Assembly (NCBI RefSeq): GCF_019059575.1 | Contig: NW_024882803.1 | Span: 1-64,000 of the forward strand | Length of the DNA: 64,000 bases | Origin: Amphibalanus amphitrite | Lineage: Eukaryota > Arthropoda > Thecostraca > Balanomorpha > Balanidae | Direction: 5' to 3' | Part shown: positions 1-12,085 of the stretch, piece by piece | How the letters are laid out: every line of letters starts with the position of its first letter | Position numbering within the stretch: the stretch's first letter is position 1 | Translations under genes and position numbers: made by a program | The notes under the pieces: generated by a model | Told to the model about the DNA's origin: nothing | Seen by the model: the letters and a program-made list of their open reading frames with translations, nothing else | The model's database searches: none

Positions 1-235
1 AACGCGCGGCTAATGTAATGCGAGCCGACATACGCCGAATCGCGATTCCGGCCAAACATGATCTCGGAAAAGAGGTCACAGGTCGAAGGTCATTTGGGTC
101 AGGGTCATGAAATTTTTAAGGGTAGGTGTAAAATTGATCAATGCGAGGGACTGAAAGTTTCGTCGCGATCGGCCGCTTTTTACGCGAGTTATTCGCGAAA
201 AGCCTTAGGTGATGGTTGCATCAACTGTGCCGGCG
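1..235 (+). repeat. Dispersed repeat R1, copy 1 (right-hand end, cut by window edge)
   Basis: This stretch is homologous to 44821-45030 and 62745-62960 on the same strand, and to 1765-2420 on the opposite strand. Shared blocks are the GACATACGCC...CGCGATTCCGG segment, an AGGTCA-rich middle, and a closing block with CTGAAAGTTTCGTCGCGATC followed by GAGTTATTCGCG. No coding potential is evident. The rest of the element lies left of the window, so class and left terminus are unknown. Confidence 0.75.
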
Positions 236-1224
236 AGGGTTAAGCAGTCGAAAAAGCACTTTTGGACAATTGGCATGTGATGGGACATGGAAGAGCATTA
301 AAAACAGCTGCAATGCGTTCAGTTTTACAATAGGCAATCGATTGGGATGCAACATGAGTTTTACCGGTCAGGTCATGAGCTCGACCTTAAAAAATGTTCA
401 TTTTGGAGGTCAAATTACACGCCAGTCTACACCATTGGACGAGAGAGGACATGAAGCTGGCAGAACTGATTGCTTTAATGCCTATGTCAACCCACACAAT
501 GACAACAATGCACCGCTGGGCCACGCTTCACTTGCGTTCCAGGACCATAGTGACGTCACAGGAAGGGACGCGGGCGGACCGCTGATGACCCGCCGCTGTC
601 AAAGGGCGGGCTGGGTTTGAGGGCGCACAATAGCGGCCGCGCGCGTGTTCCTGGAAGAGGAGCGAAGGCACGGGCGCCGGAAGGGTTGGACGCTTTGACC
701 CTCTCCCAGACCTCCCGCTGTTACTGCCAAGGTTACTGCTACTGAGAAGCGAACTAGTGACGGTGGTATTCACACAGGCTTTTCACTAATTTCTGACGTT
801 TCGCACGTGTCGTCAACAATTCCCGTCCCCTAGAGATACTTGCGCGAACACTAAGGTAACCGGACTGTTAGCTTGAGACGCCGCCAGGAAAAACATACTG
901 CTCCATGGTATAATTTCTTCCACGTGTGACCGGTCTGGAGCCTTTTCGCATTAGATCGATGCGTGTTTTTATCGATATAGGATCTCCATCGATCTTATAA
1001 TTTGCGACTGAATGATGGCGGGGGGGGGGGGGAGCAAGATTAGAATGGGTCTGAGCCAGGACAGTAGAATCGGAGTTGGGCCCAGATTCACCAAAATCTT
1101 ACTAACTCTGACTCCGGAGTAGAATCGACATCGCTAACTGAATGGCTCAAAGTCATACCGGAAGCCAGGATGCCGAAAAATAGCCGTTTTCACGACGGGC
1201 TTTCTGGCGAAAGGACTTATATGG
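236..1224. other. Gap without a recognised gene
   Basis: I see no supported gene here. The stretch holds short overlapping open frames without similarity to a known family, a G-homopolymer run near 1020-1033 and AT-rich sequence. The run at 1020-1033 resembles the G-tracts of nearby transposable elements, but no matching terminus was found. Confidence 0.5.
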
Positions 1225-1682
1225 CAGTGTTCGCCATGGGCTGGGCCAGCCCAGTGGGTTATGGGCTGGGCGGGTCACGGGCTGGGCTGCGCCCTCAAAT
1301 ATAAATAATCGATGGGCTGTGGATGGGCTGGGCCAAGGACTGTTAAGTGGACTCAGAGGCTCGTGACTGAGCTAAAAACCACAACTAGCTTATTACTGTG
1401 CAAGACTAAAAAAAAAACAAATGAAAGCATATATGTGCAATGTGCATCATTGTGCATGCTGCTCCCAAAGATTGTTTCTTTGCACCTATGGTGACATATG
1501 TAATACTGTTTGGTGTCCATGACTTTTAATCCATTTCTTTTTGACGGGCTGGGCCGGGCTGGACGGGCTAGGCCGGGCTGGGCTTTAACAATTTTACTAT
1601 GCATGGGTTCGCGCTGGGCCGGGCTGTCAACTCGGGCCTGGGCCGGGCTGGACTGGGATTTTGCGGCCCATGGCGAACACTG
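1225..1682. mobile_element. hAT-like MITE with GGGCTGGGCC-rich ends
   Basis: The left end CAGTGTTCGCCATGGGC (1225) is the exact reverse complement of the right end (1666-1682), a 17-bp terminal inverted repeat. Flanks are TTATATGG on the left and TTATATAT on the right, a plausible slightly decayed 8-bp target duplication. CAGTG-type ends with 8-bp duplications are typical of hAT elements. The interior is low-complexity GGGCTGGGCCGGGCT and an AT-rich core without a transposase, so the element is non-autonomous, 458 bp. Confidence 0.75.
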
Positions 1683-1764
1683 TTATATATGGACTAAATC
1701 TGAAAAATCTCTTTTACAGCAAATATGTCCATATCATGACTATACTTTAGTGTTTTAGCCCTCG

Positions 1765-2420
1765 CATGTGTAGGAGTAGTTGGATGGACCCGCCCCCTCG
1801 GTTATTCGCGAATAATCTCGCTCAAAAGCGGACGATCGCGACGAAACTTTCAGTACCCCCAAGTTGATCGATTTTACACATACTCTTTTTCTTTCATGAC
1901 CTTGACCCAAATGACCTTTGACCCCTGGCCTTTTTCTCGAGACTATGTCTAACCGAAATCGCGATTCAGCGTATGTCAGATCACATTATTCGCGCGTTTC
2001 CAGTCTTTTCTTTGTGTTGTAAACGTCCAAAAATGTCAAATGGTTCGTCCCAGGTGAGTGCTAAGGTCACGTAAAGGTCAGGTCAAGGTCATTGACTTTT
2101 GAGGACCTTGAGTCACTTTTTTGAGTTTCTCATGTTCCTGGCATCCGTTTGAACATATACTTAGTAGTTTTAGTGCCTTCGTACCCTCGTTACGACGCCG
2201 TCAGTGTAGTTGACACCTACGGATAGCCGGCAGGACGCCTACTGGTTGACCTGACCTGAAATGACCCGAGGTAGCCTAAATGCATGAACTCATAATCGGT
2301 GATCAAAGCTAACATGAAATTCGCGATCGGCACCCCAAAAACTCCATAACAGCTTCATTTTATGAATTTCTAGCAGGTCCCGAATTTCAAGCTTTCGCAC
2401 CAATCTAGTTCACTACAATC
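1765..2420 (-). repeat. Dispersed repeat R1, copy 2 (inverted)
   Basis: Read on the minus strand this matches the R1 copy at 44380-45030 nearly end to end. It carries the same GTTATTCGCGAATAA/GCGACGAAACTTTCAGTAC block, the AGGTCA-rich core, the GTTGACACCTAC block and the GCACCCCAAAAACT block. AGGTCA half-sites recur on both strands. No coding potential is seen. Confidence 0.7.
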
Positions 2421-2510
2421 TGTTTTATTTATTTATTCATTACTTATTTGTTCACTATTTATTTGCATAATCGCCAACAGAGCTATCTCCACTTACAGGC
2501 TAAGTCAGGC

Positions 2511-3430
2511 TTAACCCGGCAGTTGCTGGGGTATTCGCCACCCACCGTTTGCTGGGGGGGGGGGCGTTAAACGCCCCCAGCCGATAACTCGAGAACCAAT
2601 AAGTGCAGCGAAACGCACGAGGCGGCAAACAAAAGAACGCGACGAGACGCTTCAGATGAGTACTTTAAAGTTGAATTTTGAGGTCACAGGTCGGGTCAAG
2701 GTCAGGTCAAACACCTGAAATCGGGCTTTCAGTAGTATGGACTTCAGGACTTCGCAGTGGGCGCCTCTCGTTATAAACTCTGTCAAAACGGTGCACAATC
2801 CATCATATAAGGCCTACAAGAGTGTCAGCTCCATGTAGGGGTCAGTCAAGCATAGGTCAGGGTCAAGGTCAGGTCAACCGGGTTGGTTGGCACATCCCAG
2901 AAAATCAAAACTGATATTCGCAGCCTGTGACACATGTTTTATGGGTAATTTGGGGCGTAGAACACCGATGGTGACATTCATTTTATCATATGTGTACGTG
3001 TTTGGCTCAAAAAGGTCAATTTAAGAAATGCATGTATCATGGTCCTAGTCACGAGAAATTGCCAAGATTCAGTTTAAGATTTTGGAAAATGGGGAGCGAT
3101 TAATCAATAATCAAAGAGAGCCATTTGGTTGGTCATGGTATTGGCAATCTAATGGCGTTTACGGCACGTCTGTATGTCTACTGTGATTTATATGATTTTT
3201 TGAACATATGCCGTTTTGGTCGAAAACTGAGAAATCAGGACGTCACTAAAACCTCGATATCTCAAAAATTTTCCGACCGATTTTTTGAAACTTTGTCACA
3301 ATAAGCTTCAATCAATTCCCTACAGGTACCCAAAATTTGGGGCGCCTGCGGCGCGCCGTTTTAATGCTATGGCCCGGCGAAAAAAGTGGGGGCGTTTAAC
3401 GCCCCCCCCCCCAAGCAACTCGCGGGTTAA
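2511..3430. mobile_element. TTAA-flanked MITE, family A, copy 1
   Basis: The element starts TTAACCCGGCAGTTGCTGGG and ends with the reverse-complement-like CAACTCGCGGGTTAA. TTAA on both sides is the target-duplication signature of piggyBac-type elements, and the CCC start agrees. Just inside each end lies a G- or C-run beside GCGTTAAACGCCCCC. A second copy of near-identical length lies at 37270-38196. No transposase is present. The right TTAA is shared with the next element. Confidence 0.8.
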
Positions 3431-4601
3431 CCCGGCCCCACTGGGGTCTGCGTATAACACGCCCTACTAGGGGGGGGGGAGCTCTCCATAAACCCCTCCT
3501 AACTCCGAAACTACTGGGCCGATCGTCAAAATTCAAATGACGTCTGATAGCCCCGGAAAAACTGTCGGGCGAAAACTAATTTTATTGACCTCGAGGTCAC
3601 CGATGACGTCACAGTTCAGGTCAAAGTAAAAATTATTGGCATTTTAGCTTGTTCACAATTTGGGCTCTGGCCACCGTCTTACAAGTCAGATCAGGCTCAT
3701 TTTTGGTTTACATACTCGTGAACAGATGCTCTAGATACCCTGAGGGTACCAAACTTGTACTTTGATTTTCAGGTCAGGGTCAGGTCATCACAGGTCACAG
3801 AAATATTATACCATGCGTCGGTCAGGTGACACATGTTTTATGGTCCATTTAGGCCATAGATTTCGAATTTGATGTGTCGTCTGTGTCATTCGAGGTCATT
3901 TTGAGTCGAATTTAGCTTCAGGTCACTTTCAGGTCAAAAAAGGTCAAATTTTGAAGTTAAAATTTTTCAACAAAAAGGTGTCTATTCGATGCAGTTTGAG
4001 CTCAGAAACACGATGGTGCTATTTATATTGATGTACGATGTCCAATACGTGCTGAAAAATGATTGAAAAATAAATAATTGTGAATTTTTGCAATAATGCG
4101 TAAACTTGGCCATTTTTGAAGATACTTAGCTAAAACCTGCTAGAGTTAGTCACAATCATGCGTTCTATCACATATATTCCGGTTTTTTCGAAAAGTCAAG
4201 AAATTTTTGAAAAAAAAATAGAAATATAAATTTTGAACTTTATTATATAAAATTTTCGAAATTTTCAAGATTTTGAAAATCCGAGATAACACTTTCATAG
4301 CGCAGTCTATTCTGAGTCCTTTCATGCAAAGAAATTGGATCTAGCTTAAAAACTGAGCTCTTGGGAGCGATTGCCGTGGTTCAATGTTTTGCGTCGAAAT
4401 CGACCGAACATGACGTCACTCTGACGTCATTTCCGGCCGACCTATGGTAAGTACGAAGTTCATATTTTGACACAAGGTGTCAAATTGATGCAGCCGAAGG
4501 TACTGAAAGTTTGGCGTCGATACGTCAAGCGGTTTGGAAGTTATTGCAGAAAAAACGGGAGGGGGGCTATGAATAGCCCCCCCCAGTGGGGCGTGGGTTA
4601 A
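3427..4601 (-). mobile_element. TTAA-flanked MITE, family B, copy 1
   Basis: The ends are TTAACCCGGCCCCACTGGGG and, inverted, TTAACCCACGCCCCACTGGG. The interior read on the minus strand is homologous to the 35916-37101 element: the G-run beside CCGAAACGG-like sequence, CCAAACTTTCAG, and the paired CRE-like sites TGACGTCA at 4410-4430. It is 1175 bp and non-coding. It shares TTAA 3427-3430 with the upstream family A element, so the two are fused end to end. Confidence 0.8.
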
Positions 4602-4798
4602 ATCAGTACATAAATAAAAAAGCATGACATAAAATGAAATACTGAGTAGGGGAGAATGGGATGGGGTTATTTGTCTGGTGGTGTAAATTGGCCACCCCCA
4701 CCTGTACGATATCTGATAAAAGTGAATGATCATTCGTCTTGGGTAGAACTAACTCGAGGACAAATGTCAAATTTTTCCCCCTCGTAGTTTACTCACAA

Positions 4799-4993
4799 TT
4801 AACCCGCGCCCGGGTGGGCCTCTCAGCCAACTTGCCATGGGGGGGGGGGGCTTTTTTGGCCACACCAGATTACCTCAGAAAGTAAGCAAGCTAGAAAGAC
4901 ACAGTAAAAGCAATAGATAGCTCGCTGCAAGATCTTTCAGAATCATTCAGGTCATTTTTTAATCAGGTTATCGCTGAGGTCACTGGAGGTCAC
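4799..4993 (+). mobile_element. Truncated TTAA element end interrupted by the LTR element
   Basis: TTAACCCGCGCCCGGGTGGG at 4799 looks like the left terminus of another TTAA element, followed by a G-run at about 4841-4851 and an AGGTCA-rich interior. The sequence stops at 4993, where the LTR element begins. No matching right terminus was found after 16882, so the partner end is deleted or rearranged. Confidence 0.5.
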
Positions 4994-7900
4994 TGTAGCG
5001 GGATTTCGCGGCGTTGCGGGGCTAACCGGGCGGTCGCTTCTCAGCAGGTGGGCTGGCTCGAGTGGGGGTGTTAAAATCGGCCTAGTGGGTGCGCTTCTAC
5101 TCGTAAAAGCCCTTCTCGGTTCAGCCCCTCGCGAACTCGTCCCGACTCTGTCTTTGCATCTCCGGGGCGATCAATCATCGGAAACACATAGGCCAGGGTT
5201 AGGGAATGGGAGATAATGATAAATGATAATCAATTACCCTCGATCATATTGGTATAGAAAATCAACTCTATTTAACAAAAAGTCCCACTCTCAAACAACA
5301 GCGCCTTTCCTAGCTGAGGGCTATCTCCCACCGGATATACACAACAATCATACTTCCACTCGTGCATCCCTTCTCACTTCTGTCATACGTCCAGTTATAC
5401 CTCATAATTATCAGAGTTAGCCGTCTCCGATCCCTCCCTCTTTGCCTAACTTCCCCGGTGGTGCTAAGGCGTGCGCAAGTCATTATTGAGTCATTGGCCT
5501 TAAATTTCATTAACCGTTATCCCTTCATAACCACAATGCTCCGTACATCAGACAAACGCTTCATAATGCTCACGCTACACGAATAGAATATACGAACCAC
5601 CACAGATTTCGGCACTCCGCCCTTGAATTACGCGACTTATAGCGGGTCCAAGACCATGCCGAACTACCTACACACAAATAATAAACACACACGCACGCAG
5701 GTTGTTGAGCGAACAATGGACTTACAGCATGGGCCGGTAAACCTTTGCAACAACGTACGCAGCCCTTGTCTTACTGCCACTCACGCGTGGACCTACCTTC
5801 TGCTGCCAGTGGTCAGTCAGCATCTCTAACACACTCCAGCCCACGGTTCCGGAGCTAGAGCTCGCAGGGCACTCAGTAGCCCGGGCTTTCCGCGGCGGAC
5901 GTATCTAAAATTTGAAAGCCGGGTTGGGTAACTAAAGTCCGTCCGTGATACTAATGACCGCATCTCGCACCAGCCATAGTTCAGGGTTTCCGGGCCAACC
6001 CGGCGACCTAAAAAAAGGTTAGCTCTCGTCGGCTAACTACAAAGACGACACGCGTCTTCCACGCACGCAGGTCCACTCGGGGATATCCTGCACTCAACAC
6101 ACATCGTCGACTACCAGCACATAGGCGTCCAAAGCCCTATCTATCCGTGGCTGGTAGTTAAGCTGTCGTCACAGACCTATTCGAAAGGACCAGAGCATGG
6201 CCGGAGCTACTCGACTGACTGCGGGTGGCCAGCACCGTCTGACTGCGATCACCCGACTCGAATGCTCGGTATCTAATGTTCACCCCCGTCTTGCGGCATT
6301 ATACGTTCCTTCGCGGGGCATTACTCTTCCGGCGGCATACGATTCCCTCGCTAAGACGCCCGGGGTCCTAACCACCTCCGAAACTATCTATGTCGCTCTT
6401 CAAATGACGTCCCGCGCCGACCACTTGAGGGACCGATAGCGGGCCTACCTATCTTTTTGAAACCGGGCTGGGTAACTAAGGTCCATCCGTGATACTGATG
6501 ACCGCATCTCGCTCCAGTCATAGTTCAGGGCTTCCGGGCCAGCCCGGCAGCCTAAAATCTGCCCAGCCTCCGAGGCTGTTAATCCGAGACGGAACACCGT
6601 CATCTCGCGGCGGCCCCCGCCGATACACATCCCAGGCGACGGCCCACGTGACCTTAATTATCACCCAGGCCTACCCTGGGCCGGAACAATCGGGCCACTG
6701 GTCCCGTGTCCCGCTAGCCAGAGGTTAGACAGACTACAGCCCGTCGTCCCTCCGAGCCAGGACACGAGGCTGACCGGGTAACATTTCTTGAAACCCTCCT
6801 CGGCGGTCTGTGCCCGACTCGCCTTCATCCTCACGTTTAATTTCGCGACTTATTGCACGCATCCAGGGCTTACTCAATCGAGGCCTTATATCTAGTGGGG
6901 TCTGTCCGAGTTTAGCGCCATTCGGGAAACCCGATTTTTCTATTTGTACAGTCCGCGTCTCTACTCGCGTCTCATCTCCCTCCTAACCCATGGCCGCGTC
7001 GGTGGATTCTCCACGCACAGGGGCGTGACGTGCATCATCTATCTCCCCGGTTCCATCCTTGCAGTGTCCATGTAGAATAAAATTACATATATTTCGTGTG
7101 CAACAAGGTCTAGTGTGTGCTTGTGTGCGGACCGTTGGTAAATTGATTAGTGGAGTGCCAGGAAATCCGCTGGCGAGGGCATTTGGGAGTCAACCGGAGG
7201 AGCTCCAGTATCGGTTGGGCTAGGGAGGGTCTGTATGTGTTGTGTATAATCGCTATCGTTTGGACCGTGGGATAATTCGGGGAGGATGGAGTGCCAGGAA
7301 ATCCACTGGCAAGGGCACTTAGGAGTCAACCGGAGAAGCTCCAGTATCGGTTAGGTCAGGGAGGTCCTGTGTGTATTGTGTGTAATCGCTATTATTTGGA
7401 CCGTGGGATAATTTGGGGAGGATGGAGTGCCAGGAAATCCACTGGCAAGGGCACTTAGGAGTCAACCGGAGAAGCTCCAGTATCGGCTAGGCTAGGGAGG
7501 TCCGGTGTGTGTTGTGTGTAATCGCTATTGTTGGACCGTGGGATAATTTGGGGAGGATGGAGTGCCAGGAAATCCACTGGCAAGGGCACTTAGGAGTCAA
7601 CCGGAGAAGCTCCAGTATCGGTTAGGCTAGGGAGGTCCTGTGTATGTTGTGTGTAATCGCTATTGTTTGGACCGTGGGATAATTTGGGGAGGATGGAGTG
7701 CCAGGAAATCCACTGGCAAGGGCACTTAGGAGTCAACCGGAGAAGCTCCAGTATCGGTTAGGCTAGGGAGGTCGTGTGTGTGTTGTGTGTAATCGCTATT
7801 GTTTGGACCGTGGGATAATTTGGGGAGGATGGAGTGCCAGGAAATCCACTGGCAAGGGCACTTAGGAGTCAACCGGAGAAGCTCCAGTATCGGTTAGGTC

Positions 7901-9770
7901 AGGGAGGTCCTGTGTGTATTGTGTGTAATCGCTATTGTTTGGACTGTGGGATAATTTGGGGAGGATGGAGTGCCAGGAAATCCACTGGCAAGGGCACTTA
8001 GGAGTCAACCGGAGAAGCTCCAGTATCGGTTAGGCTAGGGAGGTCCTGTGTATGTTGTGTGTAATCGCTATTGTTTGGACCGTGGGATAATTTGGGGAGG
8101 ATGGAGTGCCAGGAAATCCACTGGCAAGGGCACTTAGGAGTCAACCGGAGAAGCTCCAGTATCGGCTAGGCTAGGGAGGTCCTGTGTGTGTTCTGTGCTC
8201 CCGTATAATCCCTGTGTGCACTGTGTAAAATCAAACAGATAAAGAAAACTGATCGTTGTAAATTGCTCTGGCCAGACACCTTGGAAATGACCTCTTTCCC
8301 GACTGTGGGTTGGCATATGGCCTTTTATGCTCCATCCGATCCCTGCCCTTCAGCACTATACTCACACTCGTATTTCAATATTTACAAGTCCCATTTATTT
8401 ACATACTCCGACGCAACACCTTAAATTCCCTTACACGTCAAATTTAAAAGAAACATTCTGGGCCCAGGCCGCCCATCAACTGAGCCCCACAAGCCGCGCG
8501 GTGCGGTACACAGTCGCCCGTCCCTTTCCAGACTCCCCACGGTGTATAATCCCCTCCGTCCGCCTTAATCACCACGGGGCGCCGGACGAGGGTCCACGTC
8601 GGCACGCGTCTCGCGCCACGCGCACAGTTACATAGTTTACCGAAATCGAATTGTGAACTTAAGCTACCTAGACTGAAAGTCCCAAGAATAAATTTAACTA
8701 CCTAAACTGAATGGCCTAAAACATTGCAGACGACACCTAAAAAGGGGAATATAATGTGGCTCACATAGCAGTAACGAGGGGGGGGGTTACTTGAAGGATT
8801 TTAGGGACTAGGTGCGCACCCGTGTTCACCGCGTGACCTTACTTGAGATGGAGTCGCTGACATGATGGTCGTGTCCGTCCAGCCCCGGCCCGGCGGCCAG
8901 AGCCGCCGCCGGCGCCGTGATGCCAGCGCTGGTGTCTCGTGGGCTGTCCGCGATGTCAGACGAGAGACGTGGGCCGAGAGTGCCACCGGCGCGGGATGCG
9001 TCGTCGGAGAGCGAGGACCAGAGCGTTCCAGTTCCGTTTCATCAACTTATACTTTTGATGACGTCATACTTCAGAGGGCCGGGCAGCATCTCCTTGTCCA
9101 ATCTTCGTCCTCCATTCTCAGAAAGTGCGTTTGGCTCCGCCTTCAAACGTTCGTGATTTGCTGAAGTTCGGCACCCCCGGCCATGCAGTCGCACCCTTTC
9201 ACGTGGCGATCGGGTGGAATTCGCCGCCGGCGCTCACGGCGCCTGAGGTGCCAGGTGGCGGGCCTGGCCCTCCGCTCCCCTTGTTTGAAGTCAGCTCCGG
9301 CCAGATGTCCTATATTTTGTCGTTGGCGACCGAGTTCCATTTCATCCTGTTTTCGTACAAACCGGGTCGGTCCCCGCTCCCCTTTCTTGTTTTGGTTCAA
9401 ATCAGGGCCGGTCTGCACTCCCCTCTCCTTGTTCTCTGGCGGGGTGCCGAGCGTGGGACAGAGTCTTGTTTTCCAAAGGCTAAACTGATTAATGGCTCGA
9501 GGCTGGCAGAATGGCGCGTTTCGGTATGCTATTTGTTGGCTTCAGATCCGGGTTCTCATGAAGTGGGGTGGTCATCTATAGAGGACCCTGTTTGTCAGAG
9601 CCTACTGCGCCGTCTGTGTGGACGGCAGCTGGGACGGAGAGAGGGTATCACAGCCGATTTAGCCGGCTGACCGTGTCTGTGCGGCGCTCGCAGATGGCCG
9701 TGTTTCAGCTTGTGGCACAGCTTGCAGTTCAGCATGAAAGATGAAAAAAATGTAACGCATCTGCGTTACA
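4994..9770 (-). repeat. LTR, left copy (3' LTR of the element)
   Basis: 4777 bp. It contains an internal pair of about 97-bp repeats (5919-6012 and 6459-6558, sharing CCGTGATACT, ATGACCGCATCTCGC and AGTTCAGGG), the eight-unit tandem array at 7151-8190, and a 20-bp near-palindrome TGTAACGCATCTGCGTTACA at its right end (9751-9770). Short open frames inside are not convincing genes. Since the element reads on minus, this copy is the downstream LTR. Confidence 0.8.
7151..8190. repeat. Tandem array, eight units of about 136 bp, inside the left LTR
   Basis: Units begin at 7151, 7287, 7423, 7558, 7694, 7830, 7966 and 8102. Each contains TGGAGTGCCAGGAAATCC, GGCACTTAGGAGTCAACCGG and AGCTCCAGTATCGG followed by a variable TG-rich spacer. 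The first unit is the most divergent. Arrays like this in LTRs often lie in promoter/enhancer sequence, but that role is only inferred here. Confidence 0.9.
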
Positions 9771-12085
9771 TTTTCAGACCTCTTTTTATAGTCGCGCCCC
9801 GCGACTAAACGTTTGAGAGCCCGCTTCTGCCGTGCTATTTGGTGCCGTTTCGTCGTGTTTCTTGGTGACTTCTGTGACGAGGGCGGGTGGCCGTCTTCTA
9901 AAGGATTGGTAGCTAATTCAACAGGAGTGTTCGGTTGGGGAGGATGGCATAATACGAGCTTGGATGATTGGGACAAAAGGAGTGCGGGTTTTTGTGTCAT
10001 TGCACAGTATTTCAGGCCATCCTTACATTTCCAGAATTAAAAACATTCACGTACTATCCCGTAATACACCACCAACTACACATCAAATTATTTGCGCGCA
10101 AAACAATGGAAATTGAATGAAACCATTGAAATAATTAACACATGACAATACAAAAAAATAACATTGGTACATTTGGTCACTATAATTCGATCAAATTAGC
10201 GATAACATACCGGTGCAGATTGTGGTATGCCAAAGAAGTGAGCCCGGCACCTGATGGTGGCTCCATGAGCCACGACAGCTCCGGTCCGGGATGGCCGCGA
10301 TGACGGACTGGCGGTCGTCCGCGATTTGGTCTCGAACCGGCCGGCTGCTGCTGTAGTCGTGTCCCAGTTCCGGATTTCCCCAGTCTCGTAGTTGTAGTCG
10401 TAGTCTCGCCGACCATCGATGTACGCAGCTGCCCTGGTGAGCTGTCAGGGCTGGCTATGATCGGCCCAGAACTCGTCGTCTGTGGCTGAGCCTGGGTTGA
10501 ACGTGGCTTCCAAGCTGTTTCTGCTGGTCTGGTGGCCGCAGAGGCTGCGCTCTGGTGTAGACTGCCGATGATGGTTTGGCTGTCACATCTGGCGGCAGGT
10601 GTGGTTCCACTGCAGCCTCCATGATTACTTGGCTGTGACGTTGAGAACATCGCTCCGGCCTGCTGCAGATCACATGATCGGTCTCGAAGTTTGGGAAATG
10701 GGAGCCACCTGCAATTGATGAACGGCGGATCACCGCCTGCCAGTGCGGCGGGCGGTCCAGAAATCGGCCCGCAGACGGACCCGGTCCATTACAGCTGTCC
10801 ATTTTGGTTGAAACAGGCAGCATTGAAGTGTCCCTGAATGGTCGTGTCTAATGATGCTTCATGGTTGTAGTTGTCGTCACCATTACTCCGGTTGCCGTCT
10901 GATTTTGTCGTCACAGACGTGCGATGTAACTGCTGACAACATTGTAGTTTTGGTTCTATTCGTGTCCTTCTCCTTCTTCCGGTCTTCTGTTGTTATTTAT
11001 TTCCGGCGTTGCCTTCATTTTGAGTTCCATTGGGCACTGGCTGTCAGGCAGTCGCTGTTGATGACTACCTTTTTTCTGTTCTTTGTCGGCGTCTCTTCTT
11101 CTCTGTGCTGCACGTTTGCTCTTCCAAATGGCTTCGTGATGTTACAGTTCTTCAATCATTTGCATTTTATCTTCTCAGCTGTCGTTTCCTTTCTGTGATT
11201 GCATGTATCCATTGCCATTTAGTATCAACGTCGTTTCCATCGGTATACTACTTCAATGTCTTCTTTCTCGCCGTCACTCGGCTGTGTGTTGTCCTTCTTG
11301 TTCTTATCGCAATTCAGCTTTCCATACTGCTTCTAAAACGTGCCTCAATCATTTACAATCTGCGCTGTCACCTTCATTTCAGTATGCTGCGTCCTATTGG
11401 TGACTTTTGCCTTCTTCAATCCTGATTTTCATTTCAGCACATTCAATTTCTTCATAGCGTCGTGCTCAGTCGTATTTTTAGTACGTTCATTGGGTTCGGC
11501 AACATACATGACTGCCTGTTCTGTAACGGGGGTTTCCGTCACGGAGAACGGCTCGTGGACGGTTGCCGGTCTCCTGTCAGTTCTCTCCAGAGGCGGGTCA
11601 GTCCACGGGTCACACATAGGTCACTGCACCTTTTTGGTATAGGATGGGTACAATCTCTTAAAAATTGGGTTAAAAATGGCATCCTCGGTGTGATTACTCT
11701 AACTTTGGATCACGGGATTTCACTCAAGGTTAGGGTTCGCTAGATGTGAGCCACATAATTTTAGTTAGCGATACCTGTAGCCGAAAAAAATATACCAAGC
11801 CCGCTCGCCCGTCACTTAAAATTGATCCTCGATTTACCCTTATCACTTCATGATATATACACCCTCCAGCAATCCACGCTTTCTGATTTCAATCAAATCA
11901 ATTTAACCCGAGTAACGCTGCACTGAGTGACCAGCTCCCACTGCATCTAGCTCAGACATAATACGTTTTCTCACTCACGCTCGCATTTCCTCTGAAATTT
12001 TAGCTTTGGGTTCGGCAATGCACGTCCGTCCACCGACTTCATGATTCCTTTGATTGATCCTACCCCACGTTGGGTGCGCCAAATC
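9771..12085 (-). mobile_element. Internal region of the LTR element, degenerate or non-coding
   Basis: This 2.3-kb stretch lies between the two LTRs. On minus it starts at the primer site and ends near an A/G-rich tract next to the left LTR (AAAAAGAGG near 9780). Its longest minus frames (10180-10650, 156 codons; 10455-10823, 122 codons; 9659-10000) overlap, are rich in Pro, Thr, Gln and Arg, and match no family I recognise. The part at 10930-11460 is A/G-rich on minus and could be a decayed gag, but I cannot show this. No polymerase motif is present. Confidence 0.65.
12063..12081 (-). promoter_or_regulatory. Primer-binding site of the LTR element (tRNA-Lys-like)
   Basis: Read on minus this is TGGCGCACCCAACGTGGGG, four bases after the LTR end. 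It equals the well-known lysine-tRNA primer site TGGCGCCCAACGTGGGG apart from an inserted AC-type change in the middle. It fixes the element's orientation. Confidence 0.7.

Noticed and set aside
7151..8190. Regular repeats with spacers resembling a CRISPR array
   Set aside because: The whole 136-bp unit repeats, not short repeats with unique spacers, and the genome is eukaryotic. It is a tandem array inside an LTR.
9125..9670. A 181-codon frame in the left LTR and the 80-codon frames at 6197 and 13289
   Set aside because: Conservation between LTRs reflects recent copying, not selection. The 181-codon frame is broken by an indel in the other LTR, and no motif is recognised.
10455..10823. Possible THAP-like zinc-finger remnant in the LTR element interior (minus)
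   Set aside because: Only a W...CS pattern with a frame break; the zinc ligands are not all present.
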